From JADJSS01 sp046329815 (GTDB taxonomy: Bacteria > Bacteroidota > Bacteroidia > Chitinophagales > JADIYW01): DNA of 64,000 nt. Positions 44,655-52,765 of this stretch are shown in pieces. A program made the position numbers and the translations under genes. The stretch lies in assembly GCA_046329815.1 (NCBI GenBank), contig JAXLTY010000001.1, positions 1,426,001 through 1,490,000 on the forward strand. Reading direction: 5' to 3'. Position 1 is the first letter of the stretch; every line of letters starts with the position of its first letter. The notes beneath the pieces were generated by a model. The model did not search any database, had not been told where the DNA came from, and saw only the letters and a program-made list of their open reading frames with translations.

Positions 44655-45883
44655 TGCCGATAAATTGCCTATATATTTCGTATGATGGAATGACTGATCC
44701 GCTTGGACAATCGCAGGTGATTCCGTATTTAATTGGTTTAACAAAACAAGGTTATTCATTCACCTTGATTAGCTGCGAAAAAGAAGAAAATTTTGCAAAA
44801 AACAAAGATTTGATTCAGTCAATTTTACAAGAAAATAAAATTGACTGGCAACCGATTTCATACACCAAAAAACCGCCGGTTTTATCAACAGTTTATGATG
44901 TTAACCGTATCCAAAAATTTGCGTTTAGTTTGCATCAGAACAAACAATTTAAAATCGTGCATTGCAGAAGCTATATTGCGGCGTTGGTTGGTTTGCAAAT
45001 GAAGCAAAAATTTCAAACGAAATTTATTTTCGATATGCGCGGTTTTTGGGCAGACGAACGTGTTGACGGAAAGCTATGGAATCTCAGAAATCCGGTTTAT
45101 AAAACAGTATATAATTACTTCAAGAAAAAAGAAAAGCTGTTTTTAGAAAACGCGGATTATACGATAAGTTTGACGTATAATGCAAAAGATGAAATGCATA
45201 CATGGAAACATATTTCCAACAATCCGGTAAATATTGAAGTGATTCCGTGTTGCGCAGATTTAGATTTATTCGACAAACAAAAAACCGAGGTACAAAAAGT
45301 CAGTGCATTAAAAGCAGAACTGAAAATCCAACAAGATGATTTTATTTTGATGTATTTAGGTTCGATAGGAACATGGTATATGTTGGAAGAAATGATGCGT
45401 TTTTTTGCAGATTTAAAAAAGCAAAAACCAAACTCGAAATTTTTATTTGTTACTAAAGATGAACACGAACGCATTCTGCAAACAGCTTCAAGCTATAATG
45501 TAAAAGATGCTATAATTATTCGTGCCGGCAACCGCAATGAAATTCCTGCATTGATTTCACTTTGCCATTATTCTATCTTTTTTATTTTGCCATCATATTC
45601 CAAACGAGCGTCATCGCCAACAAAACAAGGCGAACTCATGGCAATGGGCACGCCGATTATTTGCAACAGCCATGTCGGCGATACGGATTTTATTGTAAAC
45701 AAATACCAATCAGGTTTTGTAGTAAAAGATGTTTTTGCAAAAGATTTCTCACAAGATGTTACAGCATTCTTAAATCAAACATACGACACAGAAAAAATTA
45801 TTTCCGGCGCAAAAGATTATTTCTCATTAGAAAACGGTGTACAAAAATATGCAGCAGTTTATGCAGCAGTTTTAGGAAAATAG
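44654..45883 (+). CDS. Glycosyltransferase family 4
   Basis: The start at 44654 overlaps the preceding stop (TAATG) and gives the typical N-terminus MPINCLYISYDGMTDPLGQSQ; the upstream in-frame ATG at 44609 lies inside asnB. The 409-residue GT-B protein has IVHCRSYIAALVGL, FDMRGFWADERVDG, the nucleotide-binding half (LMYLGSIGTWYMLEEMM) and PTKQGELMAMGTPIICN in the donor site. It closes the plus-strand glycan operon. It is convergent with a small secreted protein gene 4 bp later. Substrate unknown. Confidence 0.88.
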   Translation: MPINCLYISYDGMTDPLGQSQVIPYLIGLTKQGYSFTLISCEKEENFAKNKDLIQSILQENKIDWQPISYTKKPPVLSTVYDVNRIQKFAFSLHQNKQFKIVHCRSYIAALVGLQMKQKFQTKFIFDMRGFWADERVDGKLWNLRNPVYKTVYNYFKKKEKLFLENADYTISLTYNAKDEMHTWKHISNNPVNIEVIPCCADLDLFDKQKTEVQKVSALKAELKIQQDDFILMYLGSIGTWYMLEEMMRFFADLKKQKPNSKFLFVTKDEHERILQTASSYNVKDAIIIRAGNRNEIPALISLCHYSIFFILPSYSKRASSPTKQGELMAMGTPIICNSHVGDTDFIVNKYQSGFVVKDVFAKDFSQDVTAFLNQTYDTEKIISGAKDYFSLENGVQKYAAVYAAVLGK

Positions 45884-45887
45884 ATTT

Positions 45888-46313
45888 TTATAATTCGGTA
45901 CTTACAATAAAACTGGCAGGAACACAATTCAGGTCGATTTTATTGACAGAAGCAACAAACTGTTCAATGTAGATCTCATCGCCATCTTCGGCATATTCCA
46001 TAATTTCATTAATATCTAATGATTTTTGTTTGATAAAACGCAGATAGATTGGCGGTTCATCTTTTTTTCCAATATTAGATTTCAATGTTACATTGAAATA
46101 TATCTTGTTGATGTTATCTTTTGAAACAGTTAAAATTCCTTTCGATTTTTTAGAAATGAATGTTCCGCAATTTAGTATTTCAGCGTTCAGAAATGCCTGT
46201 ACACATGGCGATCCGTTATTCTTAGGCGTGTATTTGTCCAATGATTTCATCGCTTGTCCGGCAAATAAATTAGCACAGAACAACAATAAAAATATGGAAC
46301 TAAAAAATCGCAT
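45888..46313 (-). CDS. Hypothetical secreted protein, 141 aa
   Basis: The protein begins with a signal peptide (MRFFSSIFLLLFCANLFAGQA) and continues as a small beta-rich domain. Two cysteines (in SPCVQAF and LNCGTF) are near residues 37 and 49, with another in DLNCVPASF near residue 130. I recognise no family and see no catalytic motif. It is convergent with the GT4 gene, and its start faces the TlpA-like gene across about 195 bp. It may be a periplasmic or surface accessory protein. Confidence 0.6.
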   Translation of the reverse strand: MRFFSSIFLLLFCANLFAGQAMKSLDKYTPKNNGSPCVQAFLNAEILNCGTFISKKSKGILTVSKDNINKIYFNVTLKSNIGKKDEPPIYLRFIKQKSLDINEIMEYAEDGDEIYIEQFVASVNKIDLNCVPASFIVSTEL

Positions 46314-46509
46314 ATGTAAAATTATGAATTTTGTTTTAATGTTTTATATGCTTAAGTTACTATATAAATGTTAAAAACGCTTAAAAAGTTCAATTATTGT
46401 GCCATTTTGAAGATTATTTTTTGTTCCATAAATTGTGTGTTCACGCTATTTAACATCATTTCAAAACATCTTTTGGCTTTGTTTGTTAATTTGCAATATA
46501 AATTTTCCA

Positions 46510-46995
46510 ATGCAGCTTAAAAAATACCTGACAGTAATAGTGTTATTATGTGCAATAGTTCATACGCATGCACAGTCAGCAGTAGCTGTTTATGATTTGA
46601 CACAATATGAAAGCCGCGTGCAGCAAAAGAATGATACGCTGTATGTTGTAAATTTTTGGGCAACCTGGTGCAAACCTTGTGTCGAAGAATTGCCTTTCTT
46701 TGAAAAAGCAGCACAAACCTTTGCGCAAAAACCGGTAAAATTTATATTGGTTAGCCAGGACGCGAAAAGCCGAACGGCTCAGGTAAATGACTTTCTGAAG
46801 AAAAATAAATACACTTCAGAAACATTTATTTTGTCTGCCGGAAATCCAAACGTCTGGATTGATAAAATTGACAGTAAATGGTCAGGCACCATTCCAGCAA
46901 CCATACTTTATAAAAACGGAACAAAAATTTATTTTCAGGAAGGCGATTACGCGTCTTATGAAATACTCGAAAAAATTATTAACTCAAAATTATAA
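46510..46995 (+). CDS. TlpA-like thioredoxin-fold protein
   Basis: The start at 46510 is preferred: the signal peptide MQLKKYLTVIVLLCAIVHTHAQ then begins there, while the upstream in-frame ATG at 46435 would add 25 residues. The 161-residue protein has the thioredoxin active site WATWCKPCVEELPFF (CxxC near residue 57), so it is a periplasmic thiol reductase or disulfide exchange protein of the TlpA/ResA type. The distal part is short of the full domain but the fold is recognisable. It is followed after 9 bp by a second thioredoxin-fold gene, likely one operon. Confidence 0.85.
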   Translation: MQLKKYLTVIVLLCAIVHTHAQSAVAVYDLTQYESRVQQKNDTLYVVNFWATWCKPCVEELPFFEKAAQTFAQKPVKFILVSQDAKSRTAQVNDFLKKNKYTSETFILSAGNPNVWIDKIDSKWSGTIPATILYKNGTKIYFQEGDYASYEILEKIINSKL

Positions 46996-47004
46996 TACAA
47001 ACTC

Positions 47005-47610
47005 ATGAAAAAGTTATTTTTTGCGATGATCGCACTGGTTGGAATTGCATTTAATTCTATCGCTTCTGATGGTTATACGGTTGGCGCCAAAGCTGCCGAT
47101 TTTAAACTAAAAAATATTGATGGTAAAATGGTATCGCTGGCAGATTATACTTCAGCAAAAGGTTTTATTATCACTTTCACTTGCAATCATTGTCCGTATG
47201 CAAAAGCGTATGAAGACAGAATTATTGCACTGAACAGTAAATACGCGTCATTAGGTTATCCTGTAATTGCGATCAACCCAAACGATGCAACACAATATCC
47301 GGATGACAGTTATGCGAACATGCAGTTGCGCACAAAAGAAAAAGGATTTTCATTTCCATATTTATATGATGAAACACAGGAAATTGCTAAAAAATACGGC
47401 GCGTTGAAAACACCGCATGTGTTTGTTGTACAAAAAGTAGCTGGAAAATTAGTAGTACAATATATCGGCGCAATCGATGATAACTGGGAAGACGCTGCTG
47501 CTGTGAAAGAAAAATATGTAGAAAGCGCGGTGGATGCATTATTAGCAGGCAAACCTATTACGGTTACCAGCACGAAAGCTATTGGTTGTGGTGTTAAATG
47601 GAAAAAATAA
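47005..47610 (+). CDS. Secreted thioredoxin/peroxiredoxin family protein (AhpC/TSA-like)
   Basis: The 201-residue protein has a signal peptide (MKKLFFAMIALVGIAFNSIAS) and then the AhpC/TSA start VGAKAADFKLKNIDGKMVSL. It carries the active-site segment TCNHCPYAKAYED, with a CxxC pair, and the ALKTPHVFVV segment with a cis-Pro loop. It resembles the family of thioredoxin-like proteins with CNHCPY motifs found in many Bacteroidota. It probably acts in periplasmic thiol chemistry with the TlpA-like neighbour. A clear terminator follows. Confidence 0.87.
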   Translation: MKKLFFAMIALVGIAFNSIASDGYTVGAKAADFKLKNIDGKMVSLADYTSAKGFIITFTCNHCPYAKAYEDRIIALNSKYASLGYPVIAINPNDATQYPDDSYANMQLRTKEKGFSFPYLYDETQEIAKKYGALKTPHVFVVQKVAGKLVVQYIGAIDDNWEDAAAVKEKYVESAVDALLAGKPITVTSTKAIGCGVKWKK

Positions 47611-47628
47611 TTTTTTTTATGATGAATA

Positions 47629-47661
47629 AAAATTCTGTCGTGAAAATGACAGGATTTTTTA
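47629..47661 (+). terminator. Rho-independent terminator
   Basis: AATTCTGTC (47631-47639) pairs with GACAGGATT (47648-47656), with one G-T wobble, and is followed by a T-run. It closes the thioredoxin-like operon and lies just before the end of the convergent gene at 47664. Confidence 0.82.
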
Positions 47662-47663
47662 TT

Positions 47664-48092
47664 TTATTCAAACGCTTTCAAATCTGCTTCAATGAAATTT
47701 AGTCTTGCATTTGATGAAAGTAATAGATCTTTTGTGTAATACTCAAATGGATAATTTTTATCAGAGAAACTACTTGCAATAAATTGCGCTATAATTTCAT
47801 CAACAGGTTTTTCTTCTTCCTGATTTTTTATAAACTGATCGATATTCCAAATCCAGAAAACCGTAATTGTTTCGTGATAACCGGAACTGTCTGTGTTTTC
47901 GCCACCAACAGCTATGTTGTATTTTTTAATGTTGATGCGAATTTTATTTAGCGCTTCCTCTTTTCCAAAACTATGAACATAAAAACAACCAACCGCTAAA
48001 TGTGCTTCGTGTGTCCATTGCTCTTTTGGCAACGTTTCATTTTCAAACTGCGTTATTAAATTTGTTATATCACTGAAAGAAAATGACTGCAT
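47664..48092 (-). CDS. Hypothetical cytosolic protein, 142 aa
   Basis: The 142-residue protein starts MQSFSFSDITNLITQFENETLPKEQWTHEAHLAVG. The THEAHLAV motif is common in a small family of uncharacterised bacterial proteins. No signal peptide or membrane segment is visible. Its ATG overlaps the stop of the M3 peptidase by one base (TAATG on the minus strand), so it is translated from the same message. A helper role to the peptidase is possible but not shown. Confidence 0.65.
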   Translation of the reverse strand: MQSFSFSDITNLITQFENETLPKEQWTHEAHLAVGCFYVHSFGKEEALNKIRINIKKYNIAVGGENTDSSGYHETITVFWIWNIDQFIKNQEEEKPVDEIIAQFIASSFSDKNYPFEYYTKDLLLSSNARLNFIEADLKAFE

Positions 48093-49792
48093 TAATTCAA
48101 TTCGCTTTTTAAAAAATCCATCAGCTCTTTCACATATTCTTTGGTGAAATTAAATTCAACGCCTGCTGTTTTATACATTTCAGGAATTGATTTTGTATAA
48201 CCAAGCGATAATGCATTTTTGTAGTCTTCGATTGCTTTATGCTTATTTTGCTTATAGTTTCGCCAAACAGCAATCGCACCTAATTGTGCAATTCCGTATT
48301 CGATATAATAAAAAGGTACTTCAAAAATATGCAGTTGCTTTTGCCAAAGTGTTTTTCTTGCAGTTTCATAATTTGTCCAGTCAACTTCATCGCTGCTTAA
48401 TTCGCTTTGGAATTCCAGCCATTTATTTTCACGTTCTTCAACGCTGTGTGTTGGATTCGTATAGATCCAATGCTGGAATTTATCTACCAATGCAATCCAA
48501 GGCAACATCGTAATGATACCTTCTAAATGTGTTTCAATTGCGCGTTTTTTATCAGCATCATTATAGAATGCATCCAAACCGTCAAACGTCATCAATTCCA
48601 TACTCATTGATGCCAGTTCTGCGGTTTCTGATGTGATTTCCTGATCGAAATTATACGGCAAATCACGCATCAAAAACGAATGTACAGCATGGCCTGCTTC
48701 GTGTACCATTGTTTCCAGATCGCGGTGTGTGCCTGCTGCGTTCATAAAAATAAACGGCACACCGATTTCCGGCAACGTCATGTTGTAGCCACCTGGTGCT
48801 TTGCCTTTGCGCGAGTTCAGATCCAGGTAATGCATATTGTTCATGATGGAAATGCATTCTGCAAAAAACGGATCTACTTTATTCAAACAAGCCACAGATC
48901 TGTCGATTAATTCGTCTTGTGTTTCAAATGGTTTCAGCGCAGGCAAATTTTCTGCGTCAACATCCAAGTCATAAGGAAATAAAGTATCTACAGCCAATTG
49001 TTGTTTTCTTTTCTGATGAATTTGTTGAACCAATGGAATCACTTCTGTTTTGATCGCTTCGTGAAATTGCTCGCATGCTTTCACATCATAATCAAATCGA
49101 CCTAACTCAGCAAACATAAAATCTCTGTAATTTTCAAAACCTGCATTTAACGCCATTTGATGACGGATTTGCACCAATTCAGAAAATAAAGTATTCAATT
49201 TATCGCGGTCTTGCAAACGTCGATCAGACACTTTCTCAAAAATTGTTTTTCGTAAATTTCTGTCTTGGTTTTGTAAAAAAACTGCAGCTTGCGGCAACGT
49301 ATATTCATTGTCTTCGTGCTCAATGGTCATCGCTGCGATAGTGCTTCCGTATTCCTGCGATTTTAATTGTACTTGTTGCGATAACGGAATATTTTCTGTT
49401 CTGAATAATTCAATTTGTTTTCGCAAACCACGCAAATAAATGAAGAAGCGTTCCTGATCGAGTTCATCAACAGCATTATTTTCCGCTAATTTTTTATTCA
49501 GCTCATTCGAAAACGTCATCCAGTTTGGCATAATGGTTTGAATGAAATCTTCGTACGCATCTTTGTGTGTTTCGTTTTCCGTGTCACACGTTTGGCGAAT
49601 ATAACGCCAGCGGTATTCTTCATCCAGCACGGCATCCGTTTCACTTCTGTCGCTCATCCATTTCAATAATTCTTCTTTATTGTTGATCGCTCTGTTCGAT
49701 AATTCTGTATAATACGATTCAATGTCTTGCCAGGTGTGGATTACTAAGCTGTCGTCTAAGTAGCTGCGTTTATTGCGTTTTATAGTTTGCAT
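48092..49792 (-). CDS. M3 family oligoendopeptidase F-like metallopeptidase
   Basis: The start at 49792 (MQTIKRNKRSYL) is preferred over Met 10 codons earlier at 49822. The 566-residue protein has the zinc-binding HEAGH (His near residue 364), with the third ligand Glu expected in ITSETAELASMSME. These fit the M3/PepF family, which cleaves short peptides in the cytosol. It is co-transcribed with the 142-residue gene and starts after a terminator for the gene at 49858. No signal peptide is seen. Confidence 0.9.
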   Translation of the reverse strand: MQTIKRNKRSYLDDSLVIHTWQDIESYYTELSNRAINNKEELLKWMSDRSETDAVLDEEYRWRYIRQTCDTENETHKDAYEDFIQTIMPNWMTFSNELNKKLAENNAVDELDQERFFIYLRGLRKQIELFRTENIPLSQQVQLKSQEYGSTIAAMTIEHEDNEYTLPQAAVFLQNQDRNLRKTIFEKVSDRRLQDRDKLNTLFSELVQIRHQMALNAGFENYRDFMFAELGRFDYDVKACEQFHEAIKTEVIPLVQQIHQKRKQQLAVDTLFPYDLDVDAENLPALKPFETQDELIDRSVACLNKVDPFFAECISIMNNMHYLDLNSRKGKAPGGYNMTLPEIGVPFIFMNAAGTHRDLETMVHEAGHAVHSFLMRDLPYNFDQEITSETAELASMSMELMTFDGLDAFYNDADKKRAIETHLEGIITMLPWIALVDKFQHWIYTNPTHSVEERENKWLEFQSELSSDEVDWTNYETARKTLWQKQLHIFEVPFYYIEYGIAQLGAIAVWRNYKQNKHKAIEDYKNALSLGYTKSIPEMYKTAGVEFNFTKEYVKELMDFLKSELN

Positions 49793-49812
49793 GATGCTTA
49801 TTTTAAATACAA

Positions 49813-49842
49813 AATCCTTCAAGGTGAAAACCTTGAAGGATT
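49813..49842 (-). terminator. Rho-independent terminator of the DUF5606-like gene
   Basis: AATCCTTCAAGG (49813-49824) and CCTTGAAGGATT (49831-49842) form a perfect 12-bp stem with a 6-nt loop. On the minus strand, a T-rich run follows the stem. It separates the gene ending at 49858 from the M3 peptidase gene. Confidence 0.88.
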
Positions 49843-49857
49843 ATTTTGATACATTAT

Positions 49858-50382
49858 TTACACTTTATTTTTTGTCATACGTGGTTTTGCAACGTTTTGG
49901 TTTTGCACCACCATGTCTTTTGCAGGCGCTTTTGTTTTAGCAGGCGCTACTTCTTTTTTAGCTACCGTTTTGGTTTCTTCGCCTTCAGCCGTTTCTGCTT
50001 TTTTAATTACATCTAAAGGTTCTAAAACAGCGAACCATTTAATTAGTTTTTTGATATCGGAAACATTTACGCGGTCTCTGTCGAAGTTTGGAAGAATTTT
50101 TCCTAAGTAATTTCTTAATTCATCATTTGACGAATTCGGCTCAACAGGTGCATTACTTTCTTTTTGCGCTTTCATTTCCAGCATCACATCCAGCAAAGCC
50201 ACCGTATCATTATCTGTATAAATAGAAATATTATCCAATGGCGAAAACATGTGTTGACGATTCGAATAAAATTTTTTGTTAGAGCCGTCTAATTCGCTCA
50301 AAATCAAACCATCGTTTCTGTTTGCTACTAATTTTTTTAAACCTGGTACACCGGTCACTGCAATAATTTCTCTGAATTCCAT
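49858..50382 (-). CDS. DUF5606 domain protein
   Basis: The 174-residue protein begins MEFREIIAVTGVPGLKKLVANRNDGLILSELDG and continues with LDNISIYTDNDTVALLDVM, the conserved layout of DUF5606 in Bacteroidota. The first 75 residues are the domain. A helical middle (NDELRNYLGKILPNFDRDRVNVSDIKKLIKWF) follows, and the end is an alanine/lysine-rich tail (PAKTKAPAK), perhaps nucleic-acid binding. No enzymatic motif is known for the family. It forms its own transcript with a strong terminator. Confidence 0.82.
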   Translation of the reverse strand: MEFREIIAVTGVPGLKKLVANRNDGLILSELDGSNKKFYSNRQHMFSPLDNISIYTDNDTVALLDVMLEMKAQKESNAPVEPNSSNDELRNYLGKILPNFDRDRVNVSDIKKLIKWFAVLEPLDVIKKAETAEGEETKTVAKKEVAPAKTKAPAKDMVVQNQNVAKPRMTKNKV

Positions 50383-50526
50383 ATTTTAATTTTATGTGGT
50401 AAAAATAGGAAATGTTATGGAATGATATAGAAAAAAGATGTTAATAGAGGAAATGATTAATGTAACGCGGCAAAGTTTAAAGCGTCACCAAAAGTTGTGT
50501 ATATTTTAAACTAATTAACTGTTAAA

Positions 50527-50739
50527 CTAACCTATGGTCGTCTGTTTATTAGGTGATTCTAATTCTTTTTTAACTAACTCTATTAATTTATCAGAAACAT
50601 ATTCAGCAATAGTAGCTGAAGACATTTCTTGCTTAATAAAGTCTACTGAACCTTTCTTAACAGAAATAGTTGATAGTATACCACTATTTACTTGTTTTGA
50701 CGAAATCTTAGGATTTGTATTAAAGAAAGAGATTTTCAT
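50527..50739 (-). CDS. Small partner protein of the Ntn-hydrolase candidate, 70 aa
   Basis: The 70-residue protein has a short beta-like start (MKISFFNTNPKIS) and then a helical, charged stretch (VDFIKQEMSSATIAEYVSDKLIELVKKEL). It starts 6 bp after the stop of the 430-residue gene on the same strand, so the two are almost certainly one operon. A plus-strand ORF overlaps it but has no such context. The helical tail could bind the larger protein. Family unknown; no motif for function is visible. Confidence 0.6.
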   Translation of the reverse strand: MKISFFNTNPKISSKQVNSGILSTISVKKGSVDFIKQEMSSATIAEYVSDKLIELVKKELESPNKQTTIG

Positions 50740-50745
50740 AGTATT

Positions 50746-52038
50746 TTAATTGAAATAGTTATCGAAAAATTGTCTATTTAGTTCTGGTTTAAAGTAATGT
50801 TTTCTTTTAAGCCAAATAAAACCATCACCTTTAGTTAAAACAGCAACATCAACTGGACCACCAACACTTTCTTCTGCAAATGTAATTCTTCTTTTTAAAT
50901 AAGTCAAATATATGAGGCTTTCAGCCATTTCAGCAAGATCTTCTTTAGATAAAGTACTAACAGCATCCATAAGCGGTTCAATATATTTAACCTTTCTTGT
51001 TTGCATCATTAAATCAGCATATTCTTTTATAGTGGGCTGTATATCAATAGCTTTTATCTTTTCTATAAGTTTTGGATCAACATCCTTTAGTGTTTCTATA
51101 ATTAAGTTGTTATACTTTTGGAAGAAAAAGTTAAAATTTTCTAAATAAACATCATCTAAATCAGGATCAGAACCAGAGAGGATAGTATTAATTACATCTG
51201 TTTGAGCAAAAGGTCTTATAGCACTTTCTAAATCATTACTGATTTTTGCAACATCATTTTGTATTGTAAAAAACCGTAATTTATTATTACAAACAATAGA
51301 AATATTTACTGGTATTAATGATGGATAAATTTCTAATTCCCCATAACCAACAAAAACTATTCCTGAATAAGAACAAAAATCATGTTTTGTTATCGTAAAT
51401 TTATAAAGAAGAGAGATAATTTCATTCTTTAATGACTCATCAAAATTAAATCCATTAGTAGTATATAAATTCATTAATTGATCAATAGATTCGTTACAGT
51501 CTGTTTTAAATTCTTCTATTGTATAATTCATAAAGTCTTCGCAAATATCAAAATCTGCCAATTGATTTAAATAGATATTCACATATTTTTTAATTCCTTC
51601 CGAAATTATTGCTTTCTCATCATCAGTAAAAATAAAATCTGTTTTTACAGAAAGATTATTTTCTTTAAAAACTGTTTTATTCAAATCGTCGAATAAATAA
51701 ATAAAAAAAGATGTTAAGAAAGACACCTTTGTATTGTGATCTGTATAAAACCCTTTGGCTTTAATAAAGTCAATAAAATCATTCTTATATTCTTCTAATG
51801 AGTTGAATGATTTACTTCCTATATTTTTTCTGTAAACTTTTATTATTATTTCCCATGGAGTTGATAGAAAGGAAGCGGAATTATAGATCATAATTCCTAC
51901 TGGATGGTGTTTTGATAAGCTAAAGACTTTATTCGCACCATTAAATATCTTATGTCCGTTTAAAGTATCTATTGTAACTGCGCTATCAGCTGCAATAGCA
52001 ATTCCTTGTTTGTTTAAAATACCTACAATTGCTGACAT
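50746..52038 (-). CDS. Proteasome-like Ntn-hydrolase candidate with large helical insertion, 430 aa
   Basis: After removal of Met1, the N-terminus reads SAIVGILNKQGIAIAADSAVT. That lines up with the beginning of proteasome beta/HslV subunits (Thr-Thr-x-Val-Gly, then Asp17 and a Thr/Ser at 21), with Ser in the nucleophile position. The lysine in GANKVFSL matches Lys33 after a 3-residue insertion. The C-terminal ESVGGPVDVAVLTKGDGFIWL resembles the last strands of the fold, and SGIVFVGYGELEIYPSL could be middle strands. Between them, about residues 60-230 are helical and unlike known subunits. It is nearly twice the usual size. The match is by eye and no function is proven. The gene lies in a distinctly AT-rich patch. 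Confidence 0.6.
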   Translation of the reverse strand: MSAIVGILNKQGIAIAADSAVTIDTLNGHKIFNGANKVFSLSKHHPVGIMIYNSASFLSTPWEIIIKVYRKNIGSKSFNSLEEYKNDFIDFIKAKGFYTDHNTKVSFLTSFFIYLFDDLNKTVFKENNLSVKTDFIFTDDEKAIISEGIKKYVNIYLNQLADFDICEDFMNYTIEEFKTDCNESIDQLMNLYTTNGFNFDESLKNEIISLLYKFTITKHDFCSYSGIVFVGYGELEIYPSLIPVNISIVCNNKLRFFTIQNDVAKISNDLESAIRPFAQTDVINTILSGSDPDLDDVYLENFNFFFQKYNNLIIETLKDVDPKLIEKIKAIDIQPTIKEYADLMMQTRKVKYIEPLMDAVSTLSKEDLAEMAESLIYLTYLKRRITFAEESVGGPVDVAVLTKGDGFIWLKRKHYFKPELNRQFFDNYFN

Positions 52039-52120
52039 GAAATAAAGATAATTATATTTTTTATATTTTTGATAATCTATGCCATTTTTCTTTAAATCTT
52101 CTTATATGCTTACTTTCCTT

Positions 52121-52452
52121 TCACGCTTCCATCAGTGCTTCGTTTTTGGCTTTCAGGAGGTCTATCTCTTTCTCGAGTTGTGTAATGCGTTCGTCTTTGG
52201 TGGTGTCAACAGGTACGTTGGTAGTAAAGATGGATGGCAAAGCCGCAGCCAGATCTAAGAAGAAATTATGCTTTAAAGCATTGCAGATTTCCCAAAGCAC
52301 TGCTGTTTGTATGGTTTTATTCTTTTCACATTTGGACATCGTTGTTTCTGCTGGGTTAAGCGTTTTGGCTAATGCTGTCCGATATATTTTTCTTCTTTTA
52401 TAAAAACTGCTTAACAGTTCGCAGGTATTTTATTTATCGGTTGGTGTCTCAT
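52121..52452 (-). pseudogene. Frameshifted HTH DNA-binding protein gene
   Basis: From the ATG at 52452 the frame reads MRHQPINKIPANC then stop. A second frame, displaced by one base, continues ELLSSFYKRRKIYRTALAKTLNPAETTMSKCEKNKTIQTAVLW and so on to the stop at 52121. Removing a single missing base near codon 12 would give one protein of about 110 residues, with a helix-turn-helix (TTMSKCEKNKT) and a C-terminal coiled coil (ERITQLEKEIDLLKAKNEAL). The short frame from 52339 alone lacks the first part of the HTH. A sequencing error is possible, but as written the gene is broken. Confidence 0.7.
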
Positions 52453-52466
52453 AACCATAATAAAAA

Positions 52467-52724
52467 TTATAATTTGGCATTTTGCTTCTTTGCAGATTTG
52501 ATGGATTTAAGATGTGACTTTGCATCAAAATTGGAAGCGATACCGCTGTTCATGCCTTCTTTAATAGCATTTTTAAGCGCCATAATTCTGTTTTCTTCTA
52601 CTTCCAGTAATCTTAAACCGGCACGAATTACTTCGCTTGCATTTTTAAATCTGCCTTCGGATATTTTATCTTCCACAAAACTCTCATAGTAGTTTCCCAA
52701 AGAAACGGACGTATTATTATTCAT
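52467..52724 (-). CDS. parD: ParD-family antitoxin, orphan
   Basis: The 85-residue protein matches ParD antitoxins: an N-terminal ribbon-helix-helix (TSVSLGNYYESFVEDKISEGRFKNASEVIRAGLRLLE) followed by a C-terminal segment (NAIKEGMNSGIASNFDAKSHLKSIK) that normally wraps the toxin. The expected downstream ParE toxin gene is absent: only the frameshifted HTH gene follows, on the same strand. A 15-bp palindrome just upstream is a plausible autoregulatory operator. It may be a leftover of a lost toxin pair or serve as a regulator. Confidence in the family is high. Confidence 0.88.
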   Translation of the reverse strand: MNNNTSVSLGNYYESFVEDKISEGRFKNASEVIRAGLRLLEVEENRIMALKNAIKEGMNSGIASNFDAKSHLKSIKSAKKQNAKL

Positions 52725-52744
52725 AATTGAATTTTAGATAAAGT

Positions 52745-52759
52745 TACCAATTTTTGGTA
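52745..52759. promoter_or_regulatory. Palindromic operator-like site upstream of parD
   Basis: TACCAA (52745-52750) and TTGGTA (52754-52759) form a perfect 6-bp inverted repeat with a 3-nt centre, about 21 bp before the parD ATG on the minus strand. ParD ribbon-helix-helix proteins bind such palindromes to repress their own operon. The TAACTTTA next to it resembles a weak -7 box. Confidence 0.6.
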
Positions 52760-52765
52760 TAATTG

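Noticed and set aside
46435..46509. 25-residue upstream extension of the TlpA-like protein
   Set aside because: The clean signal peptide begins at the ATG 46510.
50534..50749. Plus-strand 71-residue ORF over the small partner gene
   Set aside because: It has no operon context. The minus-strand ORF starts 6 bp after the preceding stop and has a charged, helical composition.
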